Shown: positions 32,081 through 42,694, counted from the stretch's first letter. The stretch is DNA of 64,000 nucleotides from Eutreptiella sp. 'Long Island Sound 2002' (GCA_964036045.1 OZ038381.1:112890922-112954921), one strand, 5' to 3'. Notes: generated by a model from the letters alone, not told the origin. Made by a program: numbers and translations.

Positions 32081-33216
32081 AGTCGGGCGTCGCCACGTAT
32101 CGGTTAGTATGAGGAGGGAGAGGCAAAGGCCACTCGCGGCCATGACACATGGTGCATAGGGAGGGAGGTATGACTCACGCTACGCCATGATGCATGCAGC
32201 AGGGGGAAGGGGGGGCAAGGCCTGGACCCTCACCGCGTATGGGGGGTCCTCTTGTCAGCCCGGCGGCCGCCCGTCGGCGGCTGCGGCAGCTCACCACGTT
32301 GGCGTCGCCAACCTGAGAGGTGGTGTGGCGGGGAGGGGTGGTGGGGGGTCGTCGAGCACGCGGGGGGGGGGGGGGGGGCTGAGGGCTGGTGGGTGGGCGC
32401 GCGTGTGGGGGGGAGGGGATGAGGTGAGCTCAGCCGCACAGCGTCACCGGGCGGTTGACCGGGGCAGAGGAGCGGCCGGGGCTGGCCAAAGTCGGCCGGG
32501 GAGCCCAGGGCGCTCGTGGAGTCGGGGGGCCGCGGTCAGCGATGGGGCCCGCACCCCGCTCGGCGGGGACAAATCCCGCCGAGCATCATCCACGGGGGCG
32601 AATCCTGGTGGAGGCGGGGGGAGCGCCACGCCGTCCCCTCGCGGCCGAACCGGACCGGGACGGGCCCCGCCGGATGGATACCGGGGGAGCGGGCGGGGCT
32701 GGGCACCGGGGCTCCGGGGCCCGGGTCCCTGGTGGTTGTGGGCCGGCGCGGGGGAGACCGGGCGGGCCCCTGGGCTGCGGCTGGTGAGGGGGGGGCGTGG
32801 AAGGGCCGGGCGGGCTCGGGGGCGAACCCCGAGAGGCCCCCGGGGGCTGGGCGAGGGCTCCCAAGGGCGGCCGTTCCTTGATGGGGGGGGGGGGTTGCTC
32901 CCTGCGCGGGGCACGACGGGGGCCCCTCTTGAGCGAGGGGGGGGGGAGGGCGTGTATCGCCCGGTGTAGGGCCATGTCGATTCATGGCCGCGCGGCATGG
33001 GACTATATCCCCAACCCTCCGCGCCGGAGTCCCTTTTTTGGGGGGGCTGAGGGGGGGGGGGGGGGCTGGCGGTTATTGTGTGCACCCTCCCATGCGGGGG
33101 GGGGGGGTCGCCGGTGGGAGCTCCGTCCGGCATGGCCGTGAAAACCCGGTGGCGTCCCCTGGGCTCGTGGGCCCCTTCGAGGAAGAACCTCGGATTCGCC
33201 GGGGGGGACTCCGCTA

Positions 33217-33335
33217 GGAGGTACGGGGGGGTACGGGGGGGGGTACGGGGGGGAAGGTACGGGGGGGGTACGGGGGGAAGGTACGGGGGGGATGTACGGG
33301 GGGGACGTACGGGGGGGAGGGGTACGGGGGAATTG
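33217..33335. repeat. GTACGGGG G-rich tract (right part, copy A)
   Basis: Continues the tract broken at 22370. Followed by the GGCGGT-ACACAC repeat array, as in copy B. Confidence 0.85.
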
Positions 33336-33339
33336 GCGG

Positions 33340-34135
33340 TTCACACACAACGTGGTGCACACATAGGGCGGTGCATACACAGGGCGGTGCACACAAAAGG
33401 CGACCTGTGGCCACCGCAGGAGTCTTGTTATTTAAGGGGCCACAGGCAAGGTGGTACACACGAAAGGCGGTACACACACAAGGCGGTGCACACAAAAGGC
33501 GGTTTGTAGCCACCTCAAGAGTCTTGTTATTTACGGGGCCACGGGCAAGGCGGTACACACAGAAGGCGGTACACACACAAGCCGGTGCACACACAAGGCG
33601 GTGCACACAAAAGGCGGCCTGAAGCCGCCGCAGGAGTCTTGTTATTTAAGGGGCCACGGGCAAGGCGGTACACACAAAAGGCACAAAAGGCGGACTTTAG
33701 CCATCGCAGGAGTCTTGTTATTTAAGGGGCCACGGGCAAGGCGGTACACATAAAAGGCGGTACACACACAAGGCCGTGCACACAAAAGGCGACCTGTAGC
33801 CACCGCAGGAGTCTTGTTATTTAAGGGTCCACGGGCAAGGCGGTACACACAAAAGGCGGTACACACACAAGGCGGTGCACACAAAAGGAGGCCTGTAGCC
33901 ATCGCAGGAGTCTTGTTATTGAAGGGGCCAGAGGCAAGGCGGTACACAGAGAAGGCGGTACATACACAAGGTGGTGCGCACAAAAGGCGGTTTGTAGCCA
34001 CCGCAGGAGTCTTGTTATTTAAGGGGCCACAGGCAAGGCGGTACACACAGAAGGCGGTGCACACAGATGGCGGTGCACACGGAAGGCGGTGCACACAACA
34101 CGCGGTCTGTATCCACCGCAGGAGTCTCGTAATCT
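33340..34135. repeat. ~100-bp repeat array, copy A
   Basis: Seven units marked by GTCTTGTTATTTAAGGGGCC near 33421, 33521, 33636, 33711, 33811, 33910 and 34009, plus a degenerate eighth near 34124. Most spacings are 99-100 bp, with 75 and 115 as variants. Each unit contains two to four GGCGGTACACACA sub-repeats of 12-13 bp, which explains the length variation. Open frames rich in Cys/Val/Tyr on minus come from the repeat. Confidence 0.9.
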
Positions 34136-34345
34136 AAGCGGAGGTGCGGGAGCTGGCCTCCGCGTCGAGCGAAGCGAGCCGTTTGTTGAGCGAAGCGAGG
34201 CGAGCTACGGTTACAAGGGGGACACCGGGGGGGAGGTACGGGGGGGGGGGTACGGGGGGGGAGGTGGGGGGAGGTACGGGGGGGGTAGGGGGGGGGGTAC
34301 GGGGGCGAGGTACGGGGGTACGGGGGGGCGACTTCTTGCCGACTA
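34136..34345. repeat. GAGCGAAGCGAG block, G-rich tract and right TIR (copy A)
   Basis: GAGCGAAGCGAG occurs twice here but once in copy B, which fits loss of the intervening ~21 bp by recombination between the two. A GTACGGGG tract and the right TIR follow. Confidence 0.8.
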
Positions 34346-35745
34346 TCCCCTAACCCCAACTCAAGGGGCCACACAACAAAGCGTCAAGTGCGAGTCCCTA
34401 ACCCCAACTCAAGGGGCCACGCAACGAAGCGTGGAATGTGAGTCCCTAACGCCAACTCAAGGGGTCACGCAAAGACGCGTGGAGTGACAATCCCTAACCC
34501 CATCTCAAGGGGCCACACGACAAAGCGTGGATTGTGAGTCCCTAAATGCAACTCAAGGGGCCACACAACAAACTGGGGACTGTGAGTCCCTAACCTCAAC
34601 TCAAGGGGCCACGCAACGACGCGTGGAGTGACAGTCCCCAACCCCAACTCAAGGGGCCACACAACAAAGCGCGGATTGTGAGTCCCTAACCCCAAGTCAA
34701 GGGGCCACACAACAAAGGGTGGATTGAAGGTCCCTAACCCCAACTCAAGGGGCCACGCAACAAAGCATGGATTGAAGGTTCCTTATCCCAAATCAAAGTG
34801 CCATGCAACAAAGTGAGGATTGCCAGTCCCTGACCAAAACTCAAGCGGCCACGTTACAACACCTGGATTGCGAGTCCCTAACCCCAACTCAAGGGGCCAC
34901 ACAACGAAGCGTCAAGTGCGAGTCCCTAACCCCAACTCAAGGGGCCACGCAACAAAGCGTGGAATGTGTGTCCCTAACCCCAACTCAAGGGGTCACGCAA
35001 CCACGCATGGAGTGACAGTCCCTAACCCAATCTCAAGGGGCCACACAACAAAGCGTGGATTGTGAGTCCCCAACCCCAACTCAAGGGGCCACACAACAAA
35101 CAGGGGACTGTGAGTCCCTAACCCCAACTCAAGGGGCCACGCAACAAAGCGCGGATTGTATGTCCCTAATCCCAACTCAAGGGGCCACGCAACAAAGCCT
35201 AGATTGAGGGTCCGTAACCCAAAGTAGAGGGGCCACACAACAAAGCGTGGATTGAAGGTTCCTTATCCCAAATCAAGGGGCCATGCAACAAAGCGTGGAT
35301 TGCCAGTCCCTGACCAGAACTCAAGCGGCCACGCTACAACGCGTGGATTGCGAGTCCCCAACCCCAACTCAAGGGGCCACACAACAAAGCCTCACGTGCG
35401 AGTCCCTAACCCCAACTCAAGGGGCCACGCAACAAAGCGTGGAATGCGAGTCCCTAACCCCAACTCAAGGGGCCACGCAACAAAGCGCGGATTGTGAGTC
35501 CCTAACCCCAACTCAAGGGGCCACGCAACAAAGCGTGCATTGAGAGTCCCTAACCCCAAGTCAAGGGGCCACTAACAAAGGGTGGATTGGAGGTCCCCAA
35601 CCCGAACTCAAGGGGCCACGCAACAAAGCGTGGATTGAACGTTCCTTATCCCAAATCAAGGGGCAATGCAACAAAGCGTCGAATGCCAGTCCCTGACCAG
35701 AACTCAAGCGGCCACGCTACAACGCGTGGATTGCGAGTCCCCAAC
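34346..35745. repeat. 48-bp satellite array, block 2
   Basis: About 29 units of the same satellite between TIR element copies A and B. The unit preceding copy B is the same subtype as the unit preceding copy A. Confidence 0.95.
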
Positions 35746-36935
35746 CATATACGGCAAGAAGTCGCCCCCCTTGTACCCCGGAGGTACAGGGGGGGGTACG
35801 GGGGGGAGGTACGGCGGGGGTACGGGGGTGGGGTACGGGGGGGTACGGGGGGGTACGGGGGGGAGGTACGGGGGGGTACGGGGGGGAGGTAAGGGAGGGG
35901 TGCGGGGGGGGTACGAGGGGGAGGTACGGGGGGGATACGGGGGGGAGGTACCGGGGGGGGTAGGGGGGGGATGTACGGGGGGGGGGGGTACGGGGGATTT
36001 GGCGGTTCACACACAAGGCGGTGCACACATAGGGCGGTGCATACACAGGGCGGTGCACACAAAAGGCGACCTGTGGCCACCGTAGGAGTCTTGTTATTTA
36101 AGGGGCCACAGGCAAGGTGGTACACACGAAAGGCGGTACACACACAAGGCGGTGCACACAAAAGGCGGTCTGTAGCCACCTCAAGAGTCTTGTTATTTAC
36201 GGGGCCACGGGCAAGGCGGTACACACAGAAGGCGGTACACACACGAGCCGGTGCACACACAAGGCAGTGCACACCACAGGCGGCCTGTAGCCACCGCAAG
36301 AGTCTTGTTATTTAAGGGACCACGGGCAAGGCGGTACACACATAAGGCGGTACACACACAAGGCGGTGCACACACAAGGCGGCCTGTAGCCACCGCAGGA
36401 GTCTAGTTATTTGAGGGGCCGCGGGCAAGGTGGTACACACGAAAGGCGGTACACACACAAGGCCGTGCACACAAAAGGCGGTTTGTAGCCACCGCAGGAG
36501 TCTTGTTATTTAAGGGGCCACGGGCAAGGCGGTACACAGAGAAGGCGGTACATACACAAGGTGGTGCGCACAAAAGGCGGTTTGTAGCCACCGCAGGAGT
36601 CTTGTTATTTAAGGGGCCACAGGCAAGGCGGTACACACAGAAGGCGGTGCACACAGACGGCGGTGCACAAGGAAGGTGTAGCACACAACACGCGGTCTGT
36701 AGCCACCGCAGGAGTCTTGTAATCTACGCGGAGGTGCGGGGGCTGGCCTCCGCGTCGAGCGAAGCGAGGCGAGCTACGGTTACAAGGGGGATACCGGGGG
36801 GGAGGTACAGGGGGGGGTACGGGGGGTGTTGCGGGGGGGGGTATGGGGGGGGAGGTACGGGGGGAGGTACGGGGGGGGGCACGGGGGGGAGGGGGTATGG
36901 GTGGGGGTACGGGGGGCGACTTCTTGCCGACTATC
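35746..36935. mobile_element. TIR element copy B, uninterrupted
   Basis: About 1.18 kb between GGCAAGAAGTCGCCCCCC at 35753-35770 and its complement at 36911-36928. Contents in order: GTACGGGG tract (35776-36000), seven-unit ~100-bp array (36003-36728), GAGCGAAGCGAG, GTACGGGG tract (36788-36916). It encodes no protein I can support. It shows the arrangement of copy A without the LINE. Satellite flanks suggest a TCCCC(T)AAC duplication, but the satellite itself contains this string. Confidence 0.8.
36003..36728. repeat. ~100-bp repeat array, copy B
   Basis: Units marked by GTCTTGTTATTTAAGGGGCC or variants near 36088, 36187, 36302, 36401, 36500, 36600 and 36714. Spacing is about 99 to 115 bp, with GGCGGTACACACA sub-repeats as in copy A. 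Confidence 0.9.
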
Positions 36936-37982
36936 CCCTAACCCCAACTCAAGGGGCCACACAACAAAGCGTCAAGTGCGAGTCCCTAATCCCAACTCAA
37001 GGGGCCACGCAAAAAAGCGTGGAATGCGAGTCCCTAACCCCAACTCAAGGGGCCACACAACAAAGCGTGGAGTGACAGTCCCTAACCCAATCTCAAGGGG
37101 CCACACAACAAAGCGTGGATTGTGAGTCCCTAACCCCAACTCAAGGGGCCACACAACAAAAAGGGGACTGTGAGTCCCTAACCCCAACTCAAGGGGCCAC
37201 ACAACAACGCGTGGAGTGATAGTCCCTAACCCCAACTCACACGGCCACACTACAATGCGTGGATTGCGAGTCCCTAACCCCAACGCAAGGGGCCACACAA
37301 CAAAGCGTCAAGTGCGAGTCCCTAATCCCAACTCAAGGGGCCACGCAAAAAAGCGTGGAATGCGAGTCCTTAACCCAAACTCAAGGGGCCACACAACAAA
37401 GCGTGGAGTGATAGTCCCTAACCCAATCTCAAGGGGCCACACAACAAAGCGTGGATGGTGAGTCCCTAACCCCAACTCAAGGGGCCACACAACGAACCGG
37501 GGACTGTGAATCCCTAACCCCAACTCAAGGGGCCACACAACAACGCGTGGAGTGATAGTCCCCAACCCCAACTCACGCGGCCACGCTACAATGCGTGGAT
37601 TGCGAGTCCCTAACCCCAACTCAAGGGGCCACACAACAAAGCGTCAAGTGCGAGTCCCTAACCCCAACTGAAGGGCCCAAGCAACAAAGGCCGGAATGCG
37701 AGTCCCTAACCCCAACTCAAGGGGCCACGTAACAAAGCATGGATTGCGAGTAGCTGACCCCAACTCAAGCAGCCACAAAACGAAGCGTGTATTGCGAGTG
37801 CCTTGCGCCAATCCCAAGGACCGCGCAACAAAGCGAGGATTGAGAGTCCCTAACCCCAACTCAAGGGACCACGCAACAAAGCGTGGATGGAAGCTCCCTA
37901 ACACCTACTCAAGGGGACACACAACAAAGTGTGGATTGCGAGTGGCTAACCCAAACTCAAGGGGCCACACAGCAAAGTGTGG
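36936..37982. repeat. 48-bp satellite array, block 3
   Basis: About 22 units, increasingly degenerate towards 37.9 kb, ending at CACAGCAAAGTGTGG (37968-37982). That 15-mer is repeated at 38801. Confidence 0.95.
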
Positions 37983-38800
37983 CTGGCATAGAGTCGGATA
38001 CTTCGCTAACCGGGTACCCCCGCTCATAGGATCCGGCTCCGCACAAATCAGTTCGTATCATACTGCCACTAACAGCACTCCAGTGCAAACCTGATAGGTA
38101 CTGTACAACGACCCGTGTCACAGGCGCATGGTCATTACCACTCAGTTCAGTGGTTTGCCTTGCTGCACTCAGCACAGACCAGTTCTGTACCACTCCTGGC
38201 GGCTGTTGTTTGTGCTCTGGCCTTGGCCACCTGTACATCTGGGTTAGCTCGCACCCACCTCCCTCCCACAGTGCCGGTTAGTTTCTAACCCTTGCTCTGC
38301 GGGTCTCTCTCTCTCTGGCCCTGCGCTTTGTGCCTCTCTTCATCCCACTCTCTCCCTCTCCGTGACCCGCCCTCTCTCTCTCTCGCAGAAAGGGGGTTTC
38401 GGGATGTTCGGTGGGACTCTATCCCCCCCGGGGTTCGAACCCTCCTCTACGAAACACAAGAGGTGTGCGGTACCCATTGTACTACGAAGAGATGCTTTCT
38501 TCGCTTTGCTGCTCTGCAGCGCAGACCTGTTCTGCTCTCTCTCTCTGTCTCCCACATCGACTCTTGCGGTTACTCATGAAAACAGTACAAACAGGAGGGT
38601 CGAAGTGCACACTTGATCTCCTCTAGTATGCGCCCACGCGAAGCGCGGGTAGGGTTGGAAGGCTAGGCGCTAGAACGTTTGATTGTCGTGCCGGCTGTGT
38701 GATTGTTGTGTCCTAGTAGGGGTGCAGCGCCATGTGCCCCAGTGGAAGCACCCTGGACTTCAGCGCCACTGGTCCCAGGTTCGATCCCCACTGCTCAGCC
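37983..38800. mobile_element. 818-bp insertion with 15-bp direct repeats
   Basis: Unique DNA placed inside a satellite unit. The 15-mer CACAGCAAAGTGTGG ends the left satellite at 37968-37982 and restarts it at 38801-38815, as expected for a target-site duplication of a retroposed or similar insertion. There are TC-rich stretches at 38306-38390. A tRNA-like segment with A- and B-box matches lies at the right end. No poly(A), no terminal inverted repeats and no convincing protein. The class of element is not clear. Confidence 0.7.
38733..38789 (+). promoter_or_regulatory. tRNA-like pol III A and B boxes
   Basis: TGCCCCAGTGG at 38735-38745 resembles an A box, and GGTTCGATCCCC at 38778-38789 matches a B box, about 43 bp apart as in tRNAs. 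The acceptor and T stems do not pair well, so this is a tRNA-derived sequence rather than a working tRNA gene. Confidence 0.45.
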
Positions 38801-40280
38801 CACAGCAAAGTGTGGATAGCGATTTCCTAACCGCAACGGCGACTGTAAGTCCCTAACCCCAACTCAAAGGGCCAGTCAACAACGCGGGGAGCGACAGCCC
38901 CTACCCCCAACTCAAGGGGCCACACAACAAAGCGGAACGGCGAGTCCCTAACCCCAATTCAAGGGGCCACGCAAAACAGCGTGGATTGAAGCTCCCTAAC
39001 CCCTACTCAAGGGGACACACAACAAAGTGTGGATTGCCAGTGGCTAACCCAAACTCAAGGGGCGACACAGCAAAGTGTGGATAGCGAGTTCCTAACTGCA
39101 ACTAAAGGGGCCACACAACAAACCGGGGACTGTGAGTCCCTAACCCCAACTCAAGGGGCCACGCAACAAAGCGCGGATTGTGAGTCCCTAACCCCAACTC
39201 AAGGGGCCACGCAAAACAACGTGGATTGAGGGTCCCTAACCCCAAGTCAAGGGGCCACACAACAAAGGGTGGATTGAAGGTTCCTCGTCCCAAATCAAGG
39301 GGCCATGCCACAAAGCGTGGATTGCCGTTCACTCACCACAATTCAAGCGGCCACACAAAAAAGCGTGGATTGAAGGTTCCTCACCCCAACTCAAGGGGCC
39401 ACTCAACACAGCGGGGAATGCGAGTCCCTAACCCCAACTCAAGGGGCCACGCAACAAAGTGTGGATTGTGAGTCCCTAATGCCAATTCAACGGGTCATAC
39501 CACAAGTCGTGGATTGCGAGTCCCTTACCCCAACTCAAGGGGCCACACAACCAAACGTGGATTGCTAGTGCCTCACCCCAACTCCAGGGACCACGCAACA
39601 AAGCGTGGATGGCGGGTCCCTATCCCCAACACAAGGTGCCACCCAAAAAAGCGAGGATTGAGAGTCCCTAACCCCAACTCAAGGGTCCACGCAACAAAGC
39701 GTCGATTGAAGCTCCCTAACCGCAACTCAAGGGGCCAAGCAACAAAGTGTGGATTGCGAGTGGCTGACCCCAACACAAGGGGCCACACAAAAAAGGGTGG
39801 ACTGCGGGTGCGTAGCCCCAACTCAAGGGGCCACGCAGCAAAGCGTAGATTGCGAGTCCCTAACCCCAACACAAGAAGCCACACAGCAAAGAGTGCATTG
39901 CAAGTCCCTAACCCGAACTCAAGGGGCCACGCAAAAAAAGGGTGGATTGAAAGTCCCGAACCCCAACTCAAGGGGCCACGCAACAAAGCATGGATTGGGG
40001 GTCCCTGACCGCAACTAAAGAGGCCACACAACAAAGCGTGGATTGCGAGCCCATGACTCCAACTCAAGGAGCCACGCAACAAAGTGTGGATTGAAGGTTC
40101 CTCACCTCAAATCAAGGGGCGATGCAACAAAGCGCGGATTGTGAGTCCCTAACCACAACTCAAGGGGCCACGCAACAAAGTGTGGATTGCTAGCCCATGA
40201 CTCTAACTCAAGGGGCCACGCAATAAAGTGTGGATTGAAGGTTCCTCACCTCAAATCAAGGGGCGATGCAAGAAAGCGGC
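38801..40280. repeat. 48-bp satellite array, block 4 (degenerate)
   Basis: About 30 units, more diverged than block 1, ending at about 40280 where the AT-hook gene begins. The last units supply the final codons of that gene's frame. Confidence 0.95.
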
Positions 40281-41345
40281 CGCCTTCCACTTGGGTTTGC
40301 GGGCCTGCGCCCGGAGATGGTCCCGGTCCCGCTCCGCCGCCGTTGCCCGCCGCTCCGCCTCGTGCGCCGGCTGCTCTGACTCCTGCAGCTTGCCTCGCAG
40401 GAGGAGAACCTCCTCCTCCGCCTTCACGCTTCTGGCACTCGGGCATGGCCCCCGCCTGCGCCGTCACCCGAGCGTCCACGTGCGCGGCGGCCTGCGTTGC
40501 CGGCAGGGGCTTTGCAGCCGACGGCTGGCGACGCGACAGGCGGGAAGTTTGGGGGCCTTGCGGGGCCGGCCCACCTTGCCCCTGGACCCGCCGCTCTTGG
40601 AGCTCCGCATGGAGGAGGCATTGTCCCCCTCCTCCCCCCCCCCCTCCTCCGCGTCCACGTCCACCACTCCCCCCACCTCCCCCAATTGCTTGCGGTGCTC
40701 CTCTTTTGCCCGCGTGAACATTTGGAGCCAGTCATAGCTCATGTGCTCCTCCGCCCAGTCCCCCCATCCCCTCACCCCCGTCCCCGCCAACGTTGCCAAC
40801 CGCCTCAGCTGCCCCTCCGGCACCCCCACCCTACCCTTCACGCAACAATCCATGCTCCAATGCCCTCCACGCTGCCGGTATGCGTAGAGGGCAATAATTG
40901 TCTCACCCTCCTTCCAGCCTCCTCCGGGGTTCGGGAACGTGATGGCACAGGGGAAGGAAATTTTGAGGGGCGGCTCCCGCTGCCCATCCTGCGTCTCCAC
41001 CTCGACATCCCAAGTCGTCGCCACGAACTCCTCCCTTGCCCGCTTCCCTCCCGGGACGTCGAGCTTCCATGCGAACGGGAGGTTGGGATCGCATAATGGA
41101 GAGGGAGCTGAGGGGGGGAGGTCAGCGGGGTGGGCCGTGGCCCCCGTCCCCGCCATGGGGTTTGCGACGAACACAGGGTCTGAGGCGGGGGGTGCAAGGG
41201 GGGCTGCGGGAATGGCCGTCCCGGCGTCTGCGGGAGTGGCGCCGGCCGAACTCGAGGGCACGTCGAGGGTCATGTGGCGGACTGTGCCCGACTGTGCAGC
41301 GGCATTAGTGTGCCCGGCCGGGCGGAATCGCTTGCGGGCGTGCAT
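40251..41345 (-). pseudogene. AT-hook / coiled-coil protein, TGA-interrupted and truncated by satellite
   Basis: ATG at 41345 (MHARKRFRPAGHTN), with a possible second start MTLDVPSS at residue 25. The 293-residue open part has an Ala/Pro-rich N-terminus, a compact middle (FAWKLDVPGGKRAREEF ... GHWSMDCCVKGR ... WAEEHMSYDWLQMFTRAKEEH), an acidic stretch and an AT-hook (GKVGRPRKAPKLP) suggesting minor-groove DNA binding. TGA at 40464-40466 interrupts the frame. The same frame then continues as a heptad-like coiled coil (KAEEEVLLLRGKLQESEQ...) for about 70 codons to TGA at 40251-40253. The last codons are satellite-derived, so the original 3' end is missing. Family not recognised. The neighbours on minus are the two decayed genes upstream. 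Confidence 0.6.
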
Positions 41346-42165
41346 GGCCGCACGGAGATTGGGCAGCCAGCAGTGCCATTGCTCCTAAGAATGAAATGTA
41401 AAGGAATAGTGTAACTATTCATGCGAAATTCGCGCGAACTTTGCCAAACTTCGCGCAAATATCGTGAATCTGCATGCCTGACGAAATTTGAAGCATTTGC
41501 GTGTGCGCACCACAATGTCGCGAACTTCGCGCGAACTTTGCACGAAGTTCGCGCGAATACGGGGTAGAAGACAATGTACACTTCACATTCACACGGGCAG
41601 GTCACTGTCCACGTCCCTTTCATGGACTCCTTTGCCCGCTTCCACGCCGGCTCAGCGTGGAGCCGCTGCCAGGCGGGGGCAGGGCGCGTGGAGGGGCAGT
41701 ATAACCCCAATCGTGGGATGCAGCGTTCTAGGGCGTGGTGTAGAACTCCTAGTTAGAGCACAATCTCCGGAACACCCACCTAGCCTCACTTCTGGGGCAA
41801 ACCACCTGGAAAAAAAAACGGATTCGGCACCCTCAAAACCCCCCCATCCCCTTTCTTTCCCCACACAACCCTCATCATAGGGGTGTTTTTTTTTGGGGGG
41901 GGTCAAAGAGTCAGAGCAGAGTTAGAACAAAGTTAGAGCATAGTTAGAGCACCTTGTTCTAACTAGTTATCGCGCGATAACTCAGTTATTGCGCAGTTAT
42001 CGCGGGTACTTATCGCGCACCCCTCCTCCATCCTTCACTAGGACAAACAACACAAAACACTTGGCACAAAGCATTTATGGTCTTTCTTCACACAAACATG
42101 GGGAGCTTGGTTTCGGGGTCGTTAGTGCAGAGCCGGCGGGTGTTGTGGGTGAGGGGTTGGGGGAA
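41346..42165. promoter_or_regulatory. Spacer with TTCGCGCGAA palindromes and TAGAGCAC/TTATCGCG repeats
   Basis: No gene. Upstream of the AT-hook gene, 41428-41562 has repeated TTCGCGCGAACTT and CGAAGTTCGCGCGAA. At 41920-42020 there are several GTTAGAGCA copies, then AGTTATCGCGCGATAACT and further TTATCGCG. These mirror the array at 42713-42856 on the other side of the small gene. Confidence 0.6.
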
Positions 42166-42694
42166 TCAACCATCTGACTTCCCCTTCCCCTTGCCATGTC
42201 GGATCCTTACCTTCTGGACACTAATCATGAGGGGGTGGTGGGGCTTGTCCTTCCCCCTCCCACCCCCCACTTCCTGCACCTCCTCCACTTCCTCCTGCAC
42301 TTCCTCCTCTTCCTCCTGACCCACATAGAGGGTCGTCTTCGTCCCCGCACCCTTCTCGGCATGGGCGGTGACGGAGTCCACTACGGCGTCGACATCGTCC
42401 GGATGAACCCCTGAATTTACCTCTAGCAACTCGAATGCATTTGCTAAGAACCAGGGGGTCCTTCTCGTCGGCCATGAAGGGGGACTTATGGACGATGAGT
42501 CCAAAGTCCACACCCTTCTCAAAATGACTCGCCACAGGGCACCTCACAGTGGTGTCACCCATCGTAAACCCGTCAGGTCCGCCAAGGCGACGGATCCCAA
42601 GGAGCTTTTGATGGTGCTCGCACCAAGCCTGGGCAGCAGCAAGGGCCATTACAAAGAGTTTGAGAGCTATTAATAAAGCGAAGAGGGGAAACAT
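42166..42694 (-). pseudogene. Unknown protein with hydrophobic N-terminus, frameshifted
   Basis: ATG at 42694 gives MFPLFALLIALKLFVMALAAAQAW, which looks like a signal peptide or membrane anchor. A coherent segment to about MADEKDPL (near 42460) follows. There the frame becomes Gly/Arg-rich, while the neighbouring minus frame becomes coherent (FLANAFELLEVNSG, DDVDAVVDSVTAHAEKG, then an acidic EEEEEVQEEVEEVQEV coiled stretch and a basic tail). The switch is at the GACCCCCTGG run near 42460. The product would be about 175 residues. Family not recognised. It lies between two oppositely arranged palindromic arrays. Confidence 0.5.

Larger units (their letters stand above)
22371..33216 (-). mobile_element. 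LINE (non-LTR retrotransposon), APE-RT-RNase H type
   Basis: A near full-length minus-strand element. From 5' to 3' it has a structured GC-rich leader, ORF1 (31126-29474), ORF2 (29446-23714), a 3' region with tandem copies of the ORF2 end, and a (CAA)5 tail at 22385-22371. APE endonuclease plus RT plus RNase H plus a distal CCHC-type finger is the layout of the I/L1-like LINE groups with RNase H. It sits in the GTACGGGG tract of TIR element copy A, and copy B keeps that tract uninterrupted. GGAGGTAC-G tracts on both sides could be a target duplication but are confounded by the repetitive target. ORF2 is disrupted, so this copy is probably dead. The 5' limit is approximate. Confidence 0.8.
31127..33216 (-). 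other. LINE 5' leader region
   Basis: About 2.1 kb of GC-rich sequence upstream of ORF1, with several poly-G runs on plus (for example near 32361-32379 and 33050-33064) and three strong hairpins listed separately. Frames on both strands are open only because of composition. An internal promoter is expected in such leaders, but I recognise no motif. Confidence 0.45.
22189..34345. mobile_element. TIR element copy A, split by a LINE
   Basis: Bounded by perfect 20-bp inverted repeats GGCAAGAAGTCGCCCCCCCG at 22196-22215 and its complement at 34321-34340. Satellite lies immediately outside both ends, and a satellite-derived TCCC(C)TAAC on each side could be a target duplication. Inside, a GTACGGGG tract (22207-22370 and 33217-33335), a ~100-bp repeat array and a second GTACGGGG tract match copy B in the same order. 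The extra DNA at 22371-33216 is the LINE. No transposase is seen, so the element would be non-autonomous. Confidence 0.75.

Noticed and set aside
33214-36684. Cys/Val/Tyr-rich minus-strand ORFs
   Set aside because: They follow the ~100-bp repeat and its GGCGGTACACACA sub-repeats.
38405-38500. tRNA gene on minus around GGTTCGAACCCC
   Set aside because: A cloverleaf fails: the acceptor and T stems do not pair, the base before the anticodon is C instead of T, and the B-box match is self-complementary so orientation is uncertain.
15613-40280. Repeat-protein genes with 16-residue units (VPNPNSRGHATKRGL and FVAWPLELGLGT types)
   Set aside because: They arise on both strands from a 48-bp satellite whose length is a multiple of three, are broken by stops at variant units, and have no start context or flanking gene structure.
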